Source: Scolanthus callimorphus (taxonomy: Eukaryota > Cnidaria > Anthozoa > Actiniaria > Edwardsiidae). From it: a DNA stretch of 64,000 bases. The stretch covers positions 8,346,435-8,410,434 of the forward strand of contig CM066925.1 in assembly GCA_033964015.1 (NCBI GenBank). The letters are read 5' to 3'. Positions 11,090 to 20,339 of this stretch are shown here, piece after piece. Position numbers and translations under genes: made by a program. How positions within the stretch are numbered: the first letter of the stretch is position 1; every line of letters begins with the position of its first letter. The notes below the pieces were generated by a model, which did not search any database, was not told where the DNA came from, and saw only the letters and a list, made by a program, of their open reading frames with translations.

Positions 11090-11760
11090 AACTTATCTGA
11101 TATACAATCAAATTGAAATTAAAAAGCGCATAGCATGTAAATTTCATCCATTATTCACCCCTCCCCCTTTTCAAATGTTTGTAGCACCCCATCTAGTCAT
11201 ATGTGAAGGGGACCATTCATGAAGAATTACCATGGATTTGTTTATTGATAACTCTTTAATACCACTGAAATATAGGGTAAATCAGGTGATGGACAAAATT
11301 CTCCCTACCCTCCCCCCATTGGGCCGAAATTGTGGCACCCCTTCCGAAAACTGTTAAATGTTACCTAAGGAACATTTATGTCGAATTTTGTGATTGTACG
11401 ATGAAATCATGACCTGAGGATAGCACGAAAATGTGACCCGAAACTCCCCCTTCCCCCCCCCCCCCCCCCCTGCCGGACATTTGTTGCACCCCCACCTAGT
11501 CCAATGTGAAGGGCACCATACAGGACGAATTTTCATGGTCTTGTTTATCTATAACCCTTTAATACCAAGGAAATATTGGGAAATTAGGAAATAGACAAAA
11601 TTGCCCCTACCCTACCCCCCTTGGGTCGAAATGATGGCACCCCTCCCGAAAACTGATTTATTTCACCTAAGGAACATTTGGTCCAAGTTTGGCGCCTTTA
11701 CGCACAAGTGCACGATTTTACCTATTTTTTCCCTAACAGACTCTACTATTAATACGTTCT
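11090..11760 (+). repeat. Satellite-like block, relative of the 43435-45947 element
   Basis: Consecutive diverged units share the order GTAGCACCCC, a GGGGACCATTCATGAAGAAT-like segment, AACTCTTTAATACC, CCCTACCCTCCCCCC and GTGGCACCCCTTCC. They match the right half of the palindromic element at 44560-45947, including its end ACAGACTCTACTA at 11736-11748. The left end is missing, so this is a truncated copy. A C-run of about 19 lies near 11452. Confidence 0.8.
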
Positions 11761-12206
11761 TGGGAGTAGTAATTATTTGATCTCGAGCATTTGTATGACA
11801 GTTTGTCAAGAGTAATTTAAGAGGCTTTCTCACAAGCCTAGAATTTCTTGGGTGGCAAGGCTCATTAGCCCACATGTTTCCTGTAAATTGATCTTCCCGC
11901 AATGCGCTTTAATAATTCGAATGGCGAACGTAAAACCTTCTAATTACGCTTCATTCGCCAGGCGCTATTGAAATTCAGAATAATTCTTTTTGTAGCTCCG
12001 GTACGCTTGCTGATTTTCAATATTGCTTTAAATATGTAAAAATTGACGTCAGAAGATATCCGCCTATTAGAAACTCCTGAACTCCGATAAATTCTAGTCT
12101 CTTCTCGATACGTGTTCAACTCCGTGGTGTTTAACCATTTGATCAACCCCCCACCGTATATACTAAATGAGGCGGCAAAATTCGTTTATTACTGTTTCCA
12201 ACCAAA
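11761..12206. other. No recognisable gene
   Basis: Mixed-composition spacer, no motif-bearing frame. Confidence 0.45.
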
Positions 12207-12800
12207 TAGTCCAGTCAATCTGTGAATTTTTTTGGGTCGGGTTCGAACAAATTGCAATAGAATTTTTTTCACCGTGGAATGAACGAGGGAGGTCACCTTA
12301 TCAACATGCTAAAAGTTCTAAAAAATTCTCCTAGCGCATTTGCTTTTACAGAGCATTTCCTAAATTCAGTAAAAACCACAGGGTACCCGCGTCGGGAAAA
12401 ATGATTTAAGTGCCGTTTTCGGCCGGTCTTTCCTTAATATGTTTTTTTTTACATGAACTATATATCCATATGAGAATTAAATATATTTCTATTGCCAAAC
12501 AAGTATTATCAATTTTGTGCACCAAACGGCATGTATTGTAAGGTCTGTGATACGGATGGCCTGCCTGAAGAAAACGTCTTGGTAAACTAATTTTTCGTAT
12601 GACGTCTATGAACTTTTAGAAATATTTTTTTATTTTTTGTTATATTCACAATGCACTGATACGTTAGAAAAGTTATTTGTCGTTGCTTTGCTTTAAAATT
12701 GGAAAGCTGCATGTCTAGCGTGACAGTGAGTCTACAGTGCTTGTCTGCGTTTTGTAAGAAAGTCCCGGGTACTCTCTGTTCTATTTAGCGGGTTCTGATA

Positions 12801-12970
12801 CAGAAAAAACCCGCATATAAGAATCTGAGAATTAAGAACCTGGTAGCCTCAATTTCCCCAGTTTTTACTACACTTTTTATAAGAACCTTACAGTAAACAC
12901 GAGAGAAATAATTCAAAATGATTTAGCCCAAACCAAGAAAACGTAGGTTCTTATACGCGGGTTTTTACTG
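12801..12970. mobile_element. Short MITE, TA-flanked
   Basis: Ends CAGAAAAAACCCGCATATAA and its inverted counterpart TTATACGCGGGTTTTTACTG are flanked by TA on both sides. It is 170 bp with no coding capacity. The size, TA duplication and CAGTAAAAACCCG-like end fit a Tc1/mariner-type MITE. Confidence 0.65.
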
Positions 12971-13183
12971 TATTTTACATGAGTTCAAGAATTCTTTTTC
13001 TACTGGTAGTGGTTTGTCTACTGTCGGAACATCCGATATTTTTCTCTAAGATACCCACAATTGGAACAGCATTTAAATACAGCCTACCTCAAAACGTTTT
13101 AAAGATACCTGATATTCACCTTCTGGTACAATTATTTTCATATTGAGAAGTGACAAACCGCAAATTTCGCCAATATATTAAAA

Positions 13184-13366
13184 CTAACAGGACCTGGGGG
13201 AGCTCGTTCCATAATTCGGCGCCGTTGTAACAGCTGCGCTTCGTGCAGCGATGGCGTAAAAAGGGACCAGTCCATTGAGACACTTGTATATCAGTACTGC
13301 CTTTATTCCGTCAAACCGTAAGAGTATTCCACTACAGTCTATTTCGGAAGACACAAAGAGCTGCAC
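13184..13366 (-). pseudogene. Probable non-LTR retrotransposon C-terminal remnant
   Basis: The minus-strand frame contains LIYKCLNGLVPFY, like a segment found near the C-terminus of many LINE reverse-transcriptase proteins, followed by short Ser/Arg-rich sequence. Only about 60 codons are open and no RT motif is present. Treat as a weak, partial identification. Confidence 0.35.
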
Positions 13367-13369
13367 GAT

Positions 13370-15190
13370 TTTGTAGCTTTTTCTACTTTCTCTGCAACGC
13401 TACTTTCTCAGAGGCCGTCGCAGGCTGCGCTGAGCAGTCAATGGTAAGACCAGCGCCCAAATTTACAGGGGTCGAAGGATATTGAGCATACATGGGTCGA
13501 AATTGGTCCCTCTAAAAGTGAAATCTTTTGTTGCGCGCGAAGCGCGCACTGACTTTTTATAAACGCATTTCATCAAGCCTCATAGAAAAGGTATATGACC
13601 ATACCATTAATTGTGTTTAGTATAATTACTCAAGTGATTATAAGAATTTCCGCACGCTAATTGGTCGAGAGGTTTCCCTCGTTTTCCCTCGCTATAATCA
13701 CCTACAGGTGATTATAACATTGAAAGGATTGGTGCGCGCCCGAGTTTTGATCGTGAAAAAGACCAACAAAAACAACTTCGTCTCGGCGACTATTCGCCAA
13801 TAATCACGGAGCCTGAGGCGACTAATTGTTAAATAGTAAAACAAAGCCCGAATTAAGTATTCTTGATGTGCTTGAAACGCGGGTCCAAATGACGATTCTC
13901 TATCCTCGTAGTCGAAGTCCCGCTTACTTAATAATAAGGCGTCTTCTTTCGAACCGAGACTGCTCCGAGGCCTATTACTACAAAGCGTTTTTTTTGGGGA
14001 AAGGGAGAGTTTGTTTCTCCTGGCCTCCAAGATACATTTTCTTGTAATTACATTCGTAGTCTCCATAAAAAACAGCGCGGTCGGTCGTATTGTTCCGTTG
14101 CTTGCATATTAGATGGGCGTCCATGTTCTGCATATTAGATGCTATTCCGATGCGCGCGAAACGCGCCAAAATTTTTAACGTGCTCAATAATGACCGACTA
14201 GACTTCTGAAAAGCGCAAATGATATAGTTGTTCCTGAAATAAGGAAAATTGTTTTGTGGTATCCTTTTTTTAGGATTTATGATTCGAGGTTCCCCCTTTC
14301 TCATGCCCAAAAATGTTCCCGGCGCTATGAAGTAATCTCCCAACGATCCGAGTGTATTTGGACCTTTTAAGTCTTAAGAGGCGCAAACTTGTTAACACTC
14401 TCCATGAGATGTCTCCTCCAAGTTCTCAGCTTCGTTACTCGTGACATACGATGGTGATCGAGCATACGTATTAGCGAGAAAGTGGGATTCCGCAGATTCT
14501 GTGGTAATGGGCATGTAACTACTCAGACTTCGGCTTCTATTCTTTTATAAATTGCTCCGAACAAATGAAAAAAAATGCCAAAATTACTTTTGGACAAGAT
14601 GTCAAATACCCTAAAAGAAAACGCAAAATATACCAAATACCTGAAATACCTCTAAAAACCCTGGCCGGGCCTGACTGTTGCACTGGAGAAGAAATACAAA
14701 AATGCATCGGAGCATATTTCGAAATGAAATATCTGGCTTTATGAATCATTTTCATGCATTCATTTCAATTTGGTCCTCTCTCTGCCGTGTTGTTTTCTGA
14801 ATCTGCAGTTCTTACTGTATCGCACGTGTGTTCTCGCTCCCGCCAAAATCATAATATAGTGCAGCCTGGCTGCATATTTTTAAAACATATCAAGAAAGTT
14901 CTCGTTGAAATGTGTCGTTTTCAAAAATTTCCTTAAATGGAAGTTTCACCTTCCACAAGTTTTCCTAGCTTATTTCTTACCCTAAATTGTCCAAAAGTTC
15001 GTCAAAACTTGCAGGTTTTGGAGAGAAACGTTGTTCGTGTAGGCCGCCATCTCTTTTTGGTCTCCAGGAGCTCACATTTGCGACACATTTATCTTGATAT
15101 GGTTGATTAAGGAAGGCAAAAACGTCAAAACCAATTCGACAGTTAATTTTTGATTACAAAATTCGTAATTCGGAGGGGTCACCTGGATGC
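13370..15190. other. No recognisable gene; minor inverted repeats
   Basis: Several short open frames overlap on both strands around 13700-14340, but none shows a known motif. GTGATTATA-type short inverted repeats near 13633-13720 look like MITE ends. Nothing else is supported. Confidence 0.4.
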
Positions 15191-15194
15191 ACTA

Positions 15195-15363
15195 CGAGGG
15201 GCGTAGTCACGTTTTGAAAAGGGAAATCACATCTGTTCAAATGTATGGTGCCCTTTTCCAGCATACCGATTTTTTTCTTAATGTTTACTGTATTTTTCTT
15301 CTAAACTGGGGGGGGGGGGGGGGGTCACATGCACCCCAGGACCCCCTTCTAGCTACGCCCCTG
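15195..15363. mobile_element. MITE with AGGGGCGTAG termini
   Basis: The left end is GAGGGGCGTAGTCACG and the right end CTAGCTACGCCCCTG, an inverted pair. ACTAC flanks both sides as a possible 5 bp duplication. The interior holds an 18-G run at about 15307. An element with the same CAGGGGCGTAGCC type of end lies near 37812. No coding. Confidence 0.5.
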
Positions 15364-15439
15364 ACTACTGTCCATGCTTTAGATGCGATGCGGATCTACT
15401 AATTGAATGCGGCTCTGCTTCAACAGTATTAGTAGATAA

Positions 15440-15985
15440 TTAACACTTATTGGATGAGGTTGAGCATGATAGTGAGATTTGGCAACGCCGAGGTTTGTAT
15501 TATCTGCCGAAGCGAAGCTGAGGCGGATAACACTAACTCGAGGCGTTGACAAATCTCACTATCATGCGAAAACCGAATTCAATAATTGTTTTATTATTCA
15601 GCAACCAAGAATTCTTACCTAGCTAAACGAAGTCAACGATGAGGCTTGCACGGCGACACTGTTTTTCAACTTCATCTTACGTCCATTGGTATTTTCCTTT
15701 TCGTGTTATATTCAAATAGCCATAGTTGATGTTTAGATATCCTGAGCAATGATCTCTTGGCAAAAATCATAACAGATTCAACGAGAATATTCGCAAAACC
15801 GGCTTTCAATTCGGAAATGAAAACCAAGATGGCGGCCAAACCTATTGGCTTGCGTTATGACGTCATTAGAGTGCATCAATCATAATGTCTGTAGTATGAC
15901 GTCAGGCACTGCGCGCCAACAAGATTTCGCTGCGTACTCTTAGCCAATCGGAACCGAGATAGTGGCATGGCTGAATAATAATGAC
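15440..15985. repeat. Foldback/MITE repeat with TGATAGTGAGATTTG arms
   Basis: Arms GCATGATAGTGAGATTTG (about 15463) and CAAATCTCACTATCATGC (about 15551) form a hairpin. The sequence continues to GAGATAGTGGCATGGCTGAATAATAAT near 15980. A shorter relative lies at 55372-55552 with the same arms and the same GAGATAGTGGCATAGCTGAA end, so this is a dispersed family. A CCAATCGGAA motif is present. Confidence 0.65.
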
Positions 15986-16256
15986 AAAGAGCTGCTGGCC
16001 GTACTTTTATGTTTTCACGCAGATAGTCATCAATATACGTAAAAAAGAAAGCGTTTCATGTTCGTAATAAAAAAGGTTGATATATCTTTTTTTCGGACCG
16101 CAGTGTCTCTAATTTAAGATAAACTGGGATTCTATCGGCTAGGGTTGCTTGGGTCTTGCAAAGGCATCGCGAGGGAGTTTTTGTTTTTCTGTGTGGGTTT
16201 GGACAAATGTTTCGAGACTCTTAATACCAGGCCTTCAACAAACAGGGTCAGTGATT

Positions 16257-16422
16257 TAACATAGCCTGTATCACGCGAGAAAAGGCGCCTTTTAACACAG
16301 TACTGACGTTAGCTCCCACTCGAATAAACTCCGACGATAAAATGTTCAACATAGCCTGTATCACGTACTGTGTCAGTACTGTGTTAAAAGGCGCCTTTTC
16401 TCGCGTGATACAGGCTATGTTA
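16257..16422. repeat. Perfect 51-bp inverted repeat before the LINE ORF
   Basis: Bases 16257-16307 and 16372-16422 are perfect reverse complements (arms start TAACATAGCCTGTATCACGC). The 64 bp loop contains a third partial copy (CATAGCCTGTATCACGTACT, about 16350-16369). The strong hairpin lies 75 bp before the retrotransposon ORF, in its presumed 5' region. Confidence 0.9.
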
Positions 16423-16496
16423 AACATATCTCTTTTTGAGTGTGGTCAGCGGCGCTTATGGCAGCCAGTCGTCTTTAGTTCGTTCTCCATGTTTGT

Positions 16497-19400
16497 TTGC
16501 TGCTTGGTTGTTATTGTCGTTTGACGGTCGCCATGTGGCTATGCGTTGTTCCTAATGTACCAATACTACTATTGGTGTATTTTGTTTCGGCCAACAGCAA
16601 CTATTGGGTTTATTACGGGCTTCAACTTGTTACTCCATTTCCGAGACTAGGACGCCATCTTGGATTACCTGGACAGGAACTTCCTAAGAACAGAGTAAGA
16701 TACACCAGCTCTGAACTCAAGTCGATAAGGAAATCATACCCGAATAATCGTCTTCCCGAGGATATTTGGACTAAATTGGGTGATCTCGGTATTAGGAAAC
16801 ATCGGCGGGGAAAGCGTGCTGGAAAAAATCGAAGATCATCTCTTGGTCTTCCTGTGTCGGCTTCCACCACAGGCCCCTCATCTCCTGTTTCTCCCTCGAT
16901 TTCAAGCGGATCGTCACAACTGTTTTTCCCTAACGTAATCTACAGCAATGTTCGATCTATTGCCCCTAAGATGGATGAATTACAAGTGGTTGTTGATAAT
17001 AATGCAGCCAATATCGTGGCCATTAGTGAGACCTGGCTTAACGACACCATTCCTGACTCTACTATTTACCTGTCAGATTTCATCTGCTTTAGACGGGACA
17101 GACCATCATTCGCGGGAGGAGTATGCATCTATGTCCGCTCTACGGTTCCCTGCACTCGCGTTTATGACTTCGAGACCCCAGAAGTTGAGTCCTTGTGGAT
17201 AAAACTAAGACCTCACCGCCTTCCTCGCCACACATCAATGATTCTGGTGGCTGTTGTGTATCATTCTACAAGCTGCGGCGCTGATGATAATCAGGTCATG
17301 TTGCAACACCTTCAAATGAATACTGGGACTTTCCTACAACAACATCCAGAAGGCCTGATACTTATAACTGGTGACTTCAATCCCACTAGCACTGGACTTT
17401 CGCTCCAAGATACTACACGCTTGACTAACCTCACTCAAATCATCAAAGTGTTGACCAGGGACACGGGTATCTTAGACTGGTGTCTGACCAATCGTGCCGA
17501 TCTTTTCACCTCTCCCAAGCAGCTTCCTAAGCTGGGTACTAGTGATCATTACACTATATCCATTGCACCATCTCTTTCAAATTCACCATTGAAAAACACC
17601 AACACTGTAGTTTGGAAGCGAGATTTGAGGCCCAGTAGGATGCGGGAGTTTGGGTCTTGGATCACTCAAGAGTGCTGGCAGTCGGTGTTTGACCAGTCGC
17701 TTGTGCAGGACAAGTATGAGGCGTTCACTAATTTACTTCTAACTGCAATTGACACCTATCTGCCTATGAGGAAGTTCAAGAAAGCCTCTGCTGATAAAGT
17801 CTGGATTACAACCAAGTTGAAGTCGCTGATTGCCTGTCGTCAAGCAGCCTTGCATAGCGGTGGAAAGGAGTCAGAGCTGTTTAAGCAGTATCGCAATGCT
17901 GTCCAGTATGAGTGTTCGGTAGCAAAAAAGTGCTACTATAAGACCAAGGTAGAAGCTCTCAAGTCAACCAACATCAAACGGTGGTGGAAAGAAATCAAGA
18001 ATCTCCAAGGGGGGCGTGCTTCTACACCCTGGCATTTACAGTTGCTGAGTGAGCAGTGCCCAACTGTCGAGCTCCTGGCAAACCATTTCAACCTTTTTCT
18101 GGGTTCTCTCACGGAGGATTTTACACCCTTGACGTCTCCGGAACCTGGGACATTCTACCCCACGCCGAGCGAGTACCTGATTGATGACGTCACTTCTTAT
18201 AAGGCGCTGTCTCTGGTTAAGGTTAACAAGTCACCTGGACCTGATCCCTTCCCTAGCAGAATCTGGAAGGACTTTGCTTTCGAACTAGCACCAGTTGTGC
18301 GAGATATTTACAATGCCTCACTCGTACAAGGATTTATTCCAGCACAGTTAAAGCAAAGCATAATTTCGCCGCTACCCAAGTGCAGTCCACCTAAGGATAT
18401 TAAAGCCGATCTACGTCCCATCTCACTCACCTCTCAACTCTCAAAAGTCCTTGAAGGCTTCACGTGCAGATCGCTTTATAAACAGGTGTCAGACCGACTT
18501 GATGATAAGCAGTTCGCAGTTGAGGGTAAATCGACAACGCAGGCGCTGGTCTATTTTTTACACGTCATTCTTGAAGGTCTAGACAAAGGGGATACGTATG
18601 CAAGGGTATTGTTCACGGATTTCTCCAAAGGGTTTGATCTTGTGGACCACCATGCCCTGATACACGAGCTTGAAATTCTCAATGTTCACGATTCTATCAT
18701 CCGTTGGATCAAAGCCTTCCTATGTGATCGGCAACAGAGAGTCAGAATGGAGGGGAAACTCTCGTCATCTATTTCTCCGCGTGGGGGAATACCCCAAGGA
18801 ACTCGTTTGGCACCATTGTTGTTTGCAATTTTGGTAAATAGATTAGCGGAGGAGTGGAACACTCGGTTAAAGTATGTGGATGACGCCACTGTTGTAGAGC
18901 TCATCCCCCGTAATTCCCCTAGCTATCTGCCTATCGTCGCCTCTGATATCAATAAGTTTACAGCCCAGCGGAATATGAAGCTAAACGCAAAGAAGTGCAA
19001 AGAAATGGTTATCGATTTCCTGCAGTACAAGTCGACTATTTTAAGTCCTTTGCTGATTGGCGGCACAGTTATTGAACGTGTTCCGGCGTATAAGTTGCTT
19101 GGTGTGCAGATATCTGACGATCTGTCTTGGAACTTACATTGTGAGACTGTGTACAAGAAGGCTGTCAAACGTCTTTACGGTTTACGGGTCTTAAAGAAGT
19201 CTGGGATGTCTGCAGAGGATCTTGTATCCGTTTACAGTTCCATCGTACGATCCACCATCGAGTACGCTTCTCCTGCTTGGGCAGCGCTTCCCCAGTATTT
19301 AAGTAATTTATTAGAGAGTGTACAGAAACAGGCCATGAGGGTTATTTTTCCTGGCATTCCATATGACGTAGCGCTCGAGTTGGCAGGTCTCGATCCGTTA

Positions 19401-19595
19401 TACTTACGGCGAGATGATGCTTGTAAGAACTTTGTAATTAAGTCTAAGAACACTATTCACATTTTACACAAGCCAACGGTGCTTGACCGCACCCACAACT
19501 TGAGGTCCGGACACCAGTCTGTCCACCCCACACTAGGCCGAACAAATCGGTTTAACAATTTTGTCTCTGTCAAGTATCAAATGTTGAATTTGTAA
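16497..19595 (+). CDS. Non-LTR retrotransposon ORF2: endonuclease + reverse transcriptase (CR1/L2-like)
   Basis: One uninterrupted frame of 1032 codons. The AP-type endonuclease spans about residues 145-355: YSNVRS near 150, ISETWL near 175, GDFN near 292 and TSDHY near 348. The reverse transcriptase spans about residues 570-830: KSPGPD near 577, LRPISLT near 639, FTDFSKGFDLVDH near 707, GGIPQGTRLAPLLF near 763 and the catalytic YVDD near 792. The C-terminal region has the usual LINE sequence SWNLHCETVYKKAVKRLYGL. The combination nicks target DNA and copies the RNA in place (target-primed reverse transcription). The clade call rests on the endonuclease plus the TGAT-repeat tail and is tentative. 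No ORF1 is seen. The start could be the Met at 16497 or at 16533. With no internal stop or frameshift this copy looks young and could still be active. Confidence 0.9.
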   Translation: MLLGCYCRLTVAMWLCVVPNVPILLLVYFVSANSNYWVYYGLQLVTPFPRLGRHLGLPGQELPKNRVRYTSSELKSIRKSYPNNRLPEDIWTKLGDLGIRKHRRGKRAGKNRRSSLGLPVSASTTGPSSPVSPSISSGSSQLFFPNVIYSNVRSIAPKMDELQVVVDNNAANIVAISETWLNDTIPDSTIYLSDFICFRRDRPSFAGGVCIYVRSTVPCTRVYDFETPEVESLWIKLRPHRLPRHTSMILVAVVYHSTSCGADDNQVMLQHLQMNTGTFLQQHPEGLILITGDFNPTSTGLSLQDTTRLTNLTQIIKVLTRDTGILDWCLTNRADLFTSPKQLPKLGTSDHYTISIAPSLSNSPLKNTNTVVWKRDLRPSRMREFGSWITQECWQSVFDQSLVQDKYEAFTNLLLTAIDTYLPMRKFKKASADKVWITTKLKSLIACRQAALHSGGKESELFKQYRNAVQYECSVAKKCYYKTKVEALKSTNIKRWWKEIKNLQGGRASTPWHLQLLSEQCPTVELLANHFNLFLGSLTEDFTPLTSPEPGTFYPTPSEYLIDDVTSYKALSLVKVNKSPGPDPFPSRIWKDFAFELAPVVRDIYNASLVQGFIPAQLKQSIISPLPKCSPPKDIKADLRPISLTSQLSKVLEGFTCRSLYKQVSDRLDDKQFAVEGKSTTQALVYFLHVILEGLDKGDTYARVLFTDFSKGFDLVDHHALIHELEILNVHDSIIRWIKAFLCDRQQRVRMEGKLSSSISPRGGIPQGTRLAPLLFAILVNRLAEEWNTRLKYVDDATVVELIPRNSPSYLPIVASDINKFTAQRNMKLNAKKCKEMVIDFLQYKSTILSPLLIGGTVIERVPAYKLLGVQISDDLSWNLHCETVYKKAVKRLYGLRVLKKSGMSAEDLVSVYSSIVRSTIEYASPAWAALPQYLSNLLESVQKQAMRVIFPGIPYDVALELAGLDPLYLRRDDACKNFVIKSKNTIHILHKPTVLDRTHNLRSGHQSVHPTLGRTNRFNNFVSVKYQMLNL

Positions 19596-19690
19596 GTTAT
19601 TATATTTGATTGAATGACCCCTCCTGTAATTCAGGCTCCGCCTGCAATGGGTTTGAATTAAACGATTGATTGATTGATTGATTGATTCAA
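19596..19690 (+). other. 3' UTR and TGAT-repeat tail of the retrotransposon
   Basis: About 65 bp of UTR containing CAGGCTCCGCCTGC, a small hairpin, is followed by five to six repeats of TGAT/ATTG. A short microsatellite tail instead of poly(A) is typical of CR1/L2-type elements and marks the 3' end of the insertion. Confidence 0.7.
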
Positions 19691-20074
19691 ATCATATAGC
19701 TATGTTTAGAGCAAAAAAATCATATTCATGACGCGGGTACCCTGTGGTTTTTGCATGATTTAGGAAATGCTCTGTAAAAGCAAATGCGCTGGGAGAATTT
19801 TTTAGAACTTTTAGTATGTTGATAAGGTTACCACCATCGATCATTCCCCGGTGAAAAAAATTCTATTGCAATTTGTTCGAACCCAAACCACAGATTGACT
19901 GGACTAAAAGGACCATATTCAAAGTAATTAAAGAAATTGGGTCTTTCTTGGTGTTTCAAGATGTATTGTATTTTTGATTGAAGCTATTGTATTCCATCTT
20001 ATTGTTTCGTTCTACTGTCTTTTTTCTTCTATTGTCTTTATGCCAAAAATTGTATAAGGGGGAAAAATAATATA

Positions 20075-20336
20075 TATACCCTTTCCGGGATACGTTGTCA
20101 CCCAAAAAGCCTATAAGCTTGGTGCGCTGGGGAGTATGGGTAAATATTTATTTAAATTTCTGTAAAATATTAGAAACAAACATGCTTGAAAATGTGCTGA
20201 AATTTAATCATTTCACCTGTGGTTGCGATAACTGTCTGAATTCAGATCAAGCAGTAGCAGTTTAAATGCCCCAATCATCCTTTGCGCTTCAAGCTTATAG
20301 GCTTTTTGGGTGACAACGTTTCCCGGAAACGGTATA
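20075..20336. mobile_element. MITE with ~45-bp TIRs
   Basis: The left arm, from TATACCCTTTCCGGGATACG through TTGTCACCCAAAAAGCC, is repeated in inverted form at the right end to 20336 with few changes; both arms contain CTATAAGCTT or its complement. It is 262 bp with no coding. TA lies at both borders. Confidence 0.75.
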
Positions 20337-20339
20337 TGT

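Larger units (their letters stand above)
12209..19904. mobile_element. TIR transposon, TA-flanked, GTCCAGTCAATC ends (copy 2)
   Basis: The left end (TA-GTCCAGTCAATCTGTG) and right end (CACAGATTGACTGGAC-TA) are the outer parts of about 190 bp inverted repeats with high identity; both reach inward to ACCACAGGGTACCCGCGTC. Almost all of the 7.7 kb interior is later insertions: MITEs, a hairpin and the non-LTR retrotransposon at 16497. I find no intact gene of its own. The same terminal motif bounds 7337-10915 and 49615-51834. Confidence 0.75.

Noticed and set aside
13698..14343. Minus-strand frames of about 120 codons
   Set aside because: No motif, no splice context, and they overlap frames on the plus strand within repeat-rich DNA.
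16342..16524. Short frame with IACITYCVSTVLKGAFSRVI before the LINE ORF
   Set aside because: It translates the right arm of the 51 bp perfect inverted repeat; not an ORF1.
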